Notes under the pieces: model-generated | What the model was told of the DNA's origin: nothing | What the model saw: only the letters and a program-made list of their open reading frames with translations | The model's database searches: none | Translations under genes and position numbers: made by a program | Shown: piece by piece, positions 60,466 to 64,000 of the stretch | Numbering within the stretch: the first letter of the stretch is position 1 | Layout: the number at the start of each line of letters is the position of its first letter | Source: Nicotiana tabacum | Taxonomy: Eukaryota; Streptophyta; Magnoliopsida; Solanales; Solanaceae | Assembly (NCBI RefSeq): GCF_000715075.1 | Contig: NC_134081.1 | Span: forward strand, 66,761,153-66,825,152 | Length of the DNA: 64,000 bases | Direction of reading: 5' to 3'

Positions 60466-61187
60466 AAAGGCCTAAGTTCGAGGGTTTGATTTAATTCTCC
60501 ATTTTTTGACCTAGAGAGCTCTGATTCAGACAAAATTAAGAGGGATTTTCAGAGAAAACATTTGGGTAAGGATTCTTGACTCATTTCTGATTTCATTAAT
60601 TTCTTCATTTAGTTAAGTATTTGGGTTGAGAAATTTGGGGGGCGATTTTTCAATTCCTTGTTAAAGTCATAATTTCATTATTTAGATTAGTTTTTTATAG
60701 TTATATTTATAGTATATAATTGATTTTGGCTACATTTGAGTCCTTCGTAGTCGGAAAGTCGAGGGAAAGGCATTCTTATTGATTTATTGAGCGAGGTTTG
60801 AGGTAAGTGACTTGTATAACCTTGTGTGGGGGAATCTCCCCTTAGGATTTGGTATTGTCATGGTATTTTCAATACGTGAAGGTCGTGTACGCGAGGTGAC
60901 GAGTGAGTACTCGGGTAAAATGTTAAAAATTCAATTTTTGCTAAGTAGTTTCCTTTTCAATTCCTTAACTGAGTTACTCTAGCATGTTTAGTCATCATGT
61001 TTAGCCTAATATCGCATGTCTACGTGTCGTAACTCTTACTTGCAATTTGTGCAACATGCTTACTTGAATTACCTGCTTCCTTTGTTTCGTATTCATTCCT
61101 TAACTGTAGGATTTCTTGCTGTAATTTCATTGTTCCATTTGTTATGTGTTGGTTTCATGACTTTTGTTGAGATAACTATTTTATTGT

Positions 61188-61395
61188 GGCACGAGGTTGT
61201 TTCCGTTCGGAGTGTTATTGTGGCACAAGGTTTCTGTCGTGTGGTTCTCATTGTTTTCACGAGGTTTCTGTCGTGCCGTTATGAGATATTTACTTTTGGG
61301 ACTACGAGGCGATACCTTGGGAGTTTCCCTGTTGTGTGAGATATTTACTTTTGGGACTACGAGACGGTACCTCGGGAGCGCCGCTATTGTTTACC
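61188..61395 (+). repeat. Hairpin arrays in element A second LTR
   Basis: Fewer and more decayed units than at 53360: about three GGCACGAGGTT..TCCGT type units and two GGGACTACGAG.CGGTACCT type units. Confidence 0.7.
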
Positions 61396-62056
61396 TCTAT
61401 TTGATGTGTTGTTGTTGTTCTTGTTCTTGTTCTTGTTTAATAACTTGTAAGAATCTTGTTTTCCTCACATGTTGTAGTTATCTTATTGAATCCCGTGTTG
61501 TTATCTTTCTGTAAATTTTCATTATTCACTTCTCAGTCATTTCATTATATTATTATATCTTCTGCCTTGCTTCCTATTATTTCTAGTAGGACCCTAACCT
61601 GACCTCGTCACTACTTTACTAAGGTTAGGCTTGGCACTTACTGGGTACCGTTGTGGTGTACTCATGCTACTCTTCAGCACATCTTTTTGTGCATATCCAG
61701 GTTCTTCCTACCAGACCAGGTATTAGTAAGCTAGCCTGTGCGTGGAGACTTCAAGGTATTTCTGCCAGCGTCCGCAGACCTCGGAATCCCCCTCTATCTT
61801 TATTATGTTGTTTTTCCATATTCTCATTAGACTCTCATGTATAGAGATGTTTAGCATTTCCCTTTAGAGCTAGTGACTTATTTCTACTAGGTTTTGGGAG
61901 TTGTAACTATTTTGAATCGCAGTTTTTATTTATTTCAGATGATAAGGTTTGAGTTTCAACTTATATTCAGTTATTCTATATAATGGTTAGGCTTACCTAG
62001 TTTTAAAGACTAGGTTCCATCATGACATTCTCTGGAGAGAAATTGGGGTCGTGACA

Positions 62057-62246
62057 AGTTGGTATCAGAGCTCTAGGTTCATAGGTGTTATGAGTCACAA
62101 GCAGGTTTAGTAGAGTCTAGCGGATCGGTACAGAGACATATGTACTTATCTTTGGGAGGCTATGGAACTGTTAGGAAAAGCTTCACTTCTTTGATTCCTT
62201 ATCGTGCGAGATTTTGACTTCGGATTCTAAATTTCTGTCTTTCTAT
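62057..62246 (+). mobile_element. Second internal region start (primer site and leader), truncated
   Basis: It contains a perfect TGGTATCAGAGC (62060-62071) and a leader matching 54311-54500 base for base with few changes, through ATTTTGACTTCGGATTCTAA. Similarity stops at about 62246, just before where the gag ATG would be. Confidence 0.88.
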
Positions 62247-62400
62247 CCAAGGAAAATAAGGCGAAAAATGAAAAAGTGTCATAAAAATATATCAAGTCAC
62301 TGCAATATAATCAAGGTATTGATTATCGATTTTGCAAAATTAATGAGTTACCTATCAGAACAAAAGATTACACCTCAATTGTCTATAACGGGTACTCCAT
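62247..62400. other. Short unrecognised sequence
   Basis: AT-rich stretch between the truncated second internal region and the next LTR, with no motif recognised. Confidence 0.4.
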
Positions 62401-64000
62401 TGTCATGACCTAAAATCCATCTCCTGCCATACACAGCAACATCAGCTCCAATATCTACATGCAAGGTGTATAAGTGTAATATAAGCACAACCGACCCCAT
62501 GTACTCAATAAGTAACAAACCTAACCTTAGGTTGAAAGTAGTGACAAGCTCGGAAAAGGTTAATGTCCAATACCATTGATCAATAAAAACACAGGATATA
62601 ATAATGACAGTAATGGTAAATAACTCAAAAGACATCATGTTCAGCTTGTTCACACATATGGGAAAATTAGACGTGCTTTACAAGTATAACAGTTAAAGCC
62701 CAAATCTTTGACCGAAGTCACTAAAATATGAGTTTATCCGAGAACTATGATTTTTTCAAAATTTCAACAATATATAAGACTTTTCATTTACCAGTTAGCA
62801 TGAGGAAAATACATCTCTATGTCTACATGTCAAATATACATGTCAAGTCAATAGCACCTTATTGCCATTTAGCATAAGAAAAATACATCTCTATGCCAAC
62901 ATGTCAAATATACATGACAAGTCAATAGTATCATAGTGCCATCATCAAGTACACTCACTCTCAGTACACTAAAGGTGCCTGGCTCAAATGCCTCTCGCCA
63001 TCACACACACAATCACTCAGCAGCGCAGGGGAGCCTGGCACAAATGCACCTCACCAAAACACATTTGAATCATTGTGCATGCGCTCACTATAATATCAGA
63101 CTCCAGATGGGTGGATCCTGCTCCAAGCGCTAATCAATATCACATAGCTCAATTGTGGGGCCTGGTGCACGCGTCGCCTCTAATCAACACTATTTCGCCC
63201 AATATGGGCCTGGCGTATGTGTCACCTCAAAATCAATAATTAATATATCTATTGCAGTGTGCAACCCGATCCAAATACCAATCAGTTGTGACGTGCAACC
63301 CGATCCAACATAACTCATAACATGGCTCTCTGGCCCACATCAGTCATCAACTGCTCAAGTCTCCATATGCCAACATCTCACAGAAATATAATCCAATTAT
63401 ACAACACGGAATATCACAATGTGTCACAAATACATCTCAAACTCGCAGCACGTACAAGGACACCAATTACATGTGAGACAACATATCAAAAGTGCATAGA
63501 GATAAAAATATAACATACGGATATAACAATCATGAGTAAATATTATGACTATGACTAAGGCAAGTAGCACAAGATGGCAAAAATAGCCCTATCTTATCTC
63601 AAACAATTAAGTAGATAGCCTAGACATGATTTCTAGCATGAATAATATCTCACGTATTCATACAGATGGAGAAAACATGATATCGAAGAAGCATGATAGC
63701 AAAACAAGGCATATAATAGCTTAAGAACTACCTGGATCATGAATACCCCAGTGCACGCACGCAAGCCCGTCACCTAGCATGTGCGTCACCCTCAACACAT
63801 CTCAAATATCATATATTCAGGGATAAATACACTCAATTTCAAATTTAGATATGTTATTTTCCTAGAACAAGCCAAATAAATATGAGCAAGCCAAAATAAT
63901 ACTCTAAATATGTCATCCCGCACGAATCAACCTCCGAACGGCTAAACTAGCCAAAGCAACTCAAAATCATCAAATAATGCCATAGGAAACAAACACAAAC
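62401..64000 (-). mobile_element. Minus-strand LTR, continues past window
   Basis: It starts TGTCATGACC without a primer site, so it is a 3' or solo LTR. It has the conserved block (AAGCACAACCGACCCCATGT near 62484), single GTGCAACCCGATCC units near 63258 and 63293, and a partial stem-loop (ACGCAC at 63755-63760 with GTGCGT at 63781-63786 around CCGTCACCTAG). It groups with the LTRs at 1191 and 29088. Its CpG module would lie beyond 64000. Confidence 0.8.

Larger units (their letters stand above)
59422..62056 (+). mobile_element. Element A second LTR (2,635 bp), shared with a following internal region
   Basis: It runs from TGTAATGACTCGGTC to GGGGTCGTGACA and aligns with the 5' LTR along its length. 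It lacks about 170 bases between two G runs (at about 60640), and has a small extra segment near 60130-60165 before its CpG module (60165-60465). A hairpin array lies at 61188-61395 and the conserved block at 61590-61710. It is followed directly by a primer site, so it serves both as 3' LTR of element A and as 5' LTR of a second copy. Confidence 0.9.

Overview
The window is retrotransposon-dominated plant nuclear DNA, most likely from a Solanaceae or related asterid genome. This is inferred from the wording of the LTRs, tRNA-Met-type primer sites (TGGTATCAGAGC-like), Tekay/Del-type chromovirus gag-pol, and TAT/Ogre-type and Athila-like gypsy fragments. I found no intact host gene, tRNA, rRNA or CRISPR array. 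Every recognisable coding region is a broken gag or pol of a Ty3/gypsy element. All element and clade names come from motif recognition, not database search.

Layout. 1-2981: 5' end of a minus-strand Tekay-like element (gag, primer site, 5' LTR). 2982-3524: a short plus-strand LTR. 3525-about 4860: Athila-like remnant. About 4861-7815 and 11562-12350: a minus-strand TAT/Ogre element (integrase, second RNase H, RNase H, half of RT, then gag), split by two nested minus-strand LTRs (7815-10680 and 10681-11561). 12644-15594: a complete solo LTR with a perfect 5-bp target duplication. 15600-17978: AT-rich sequence with no gene. 17979-20395: minus-strand LTR cut at its right end. 20396-22445: 3' end of a plus-strand TAT-like element with a minisatellite, polypurine tract and start of a 3' LTR. 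22446-29087: plus-strand Tekay-derived element that has gag and protease remnants but no visible RT-RNase H-integrase, followed by its 3' LTR.

29088-50032 is a three-level nest, all on the minus strand. An outer LTR (29088-31973 plus 49848-50032) is split by element E2 (31974-35657 plus 45395-49847), which is split by element E3 (35658-45394). E3 keeps gag-protease-RT-RNase H-integrase-chromodomain in order, with stops and frameshifts. A deletion removed most of E2 pol and the first 773 bp of one E3 LTR. 50033-51412 is AT-rich and non-coding with a (TA)n run. 51413-62056 is plus-strand element A, a full-length Tekay-like chromovirus with both LTRs. Its second LTR is followed by another primer site and about 190 bp of a second internal region, so this is an LTR-internal-LTR-internal tandem. 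62401-64000 is the start of another minus-strand LTR that runs off the window.

The most interesting signal is inside the LTRs. About a dozen diverged LTRs (about 2.6-3.3 kb each) share the same architecture: a CpG-rich module of short near-palindromic words whose vocabulary changes between subfamilies, a stem-loop with a near-constant loop (GGTGACGAG on the sense strand) and changing but still complementary arms, an array of small hairpin units, and a strongly conserved block near the 3' end. This looks like positionally conserved regulatory or RNA structure that evolves quickly in sequence.
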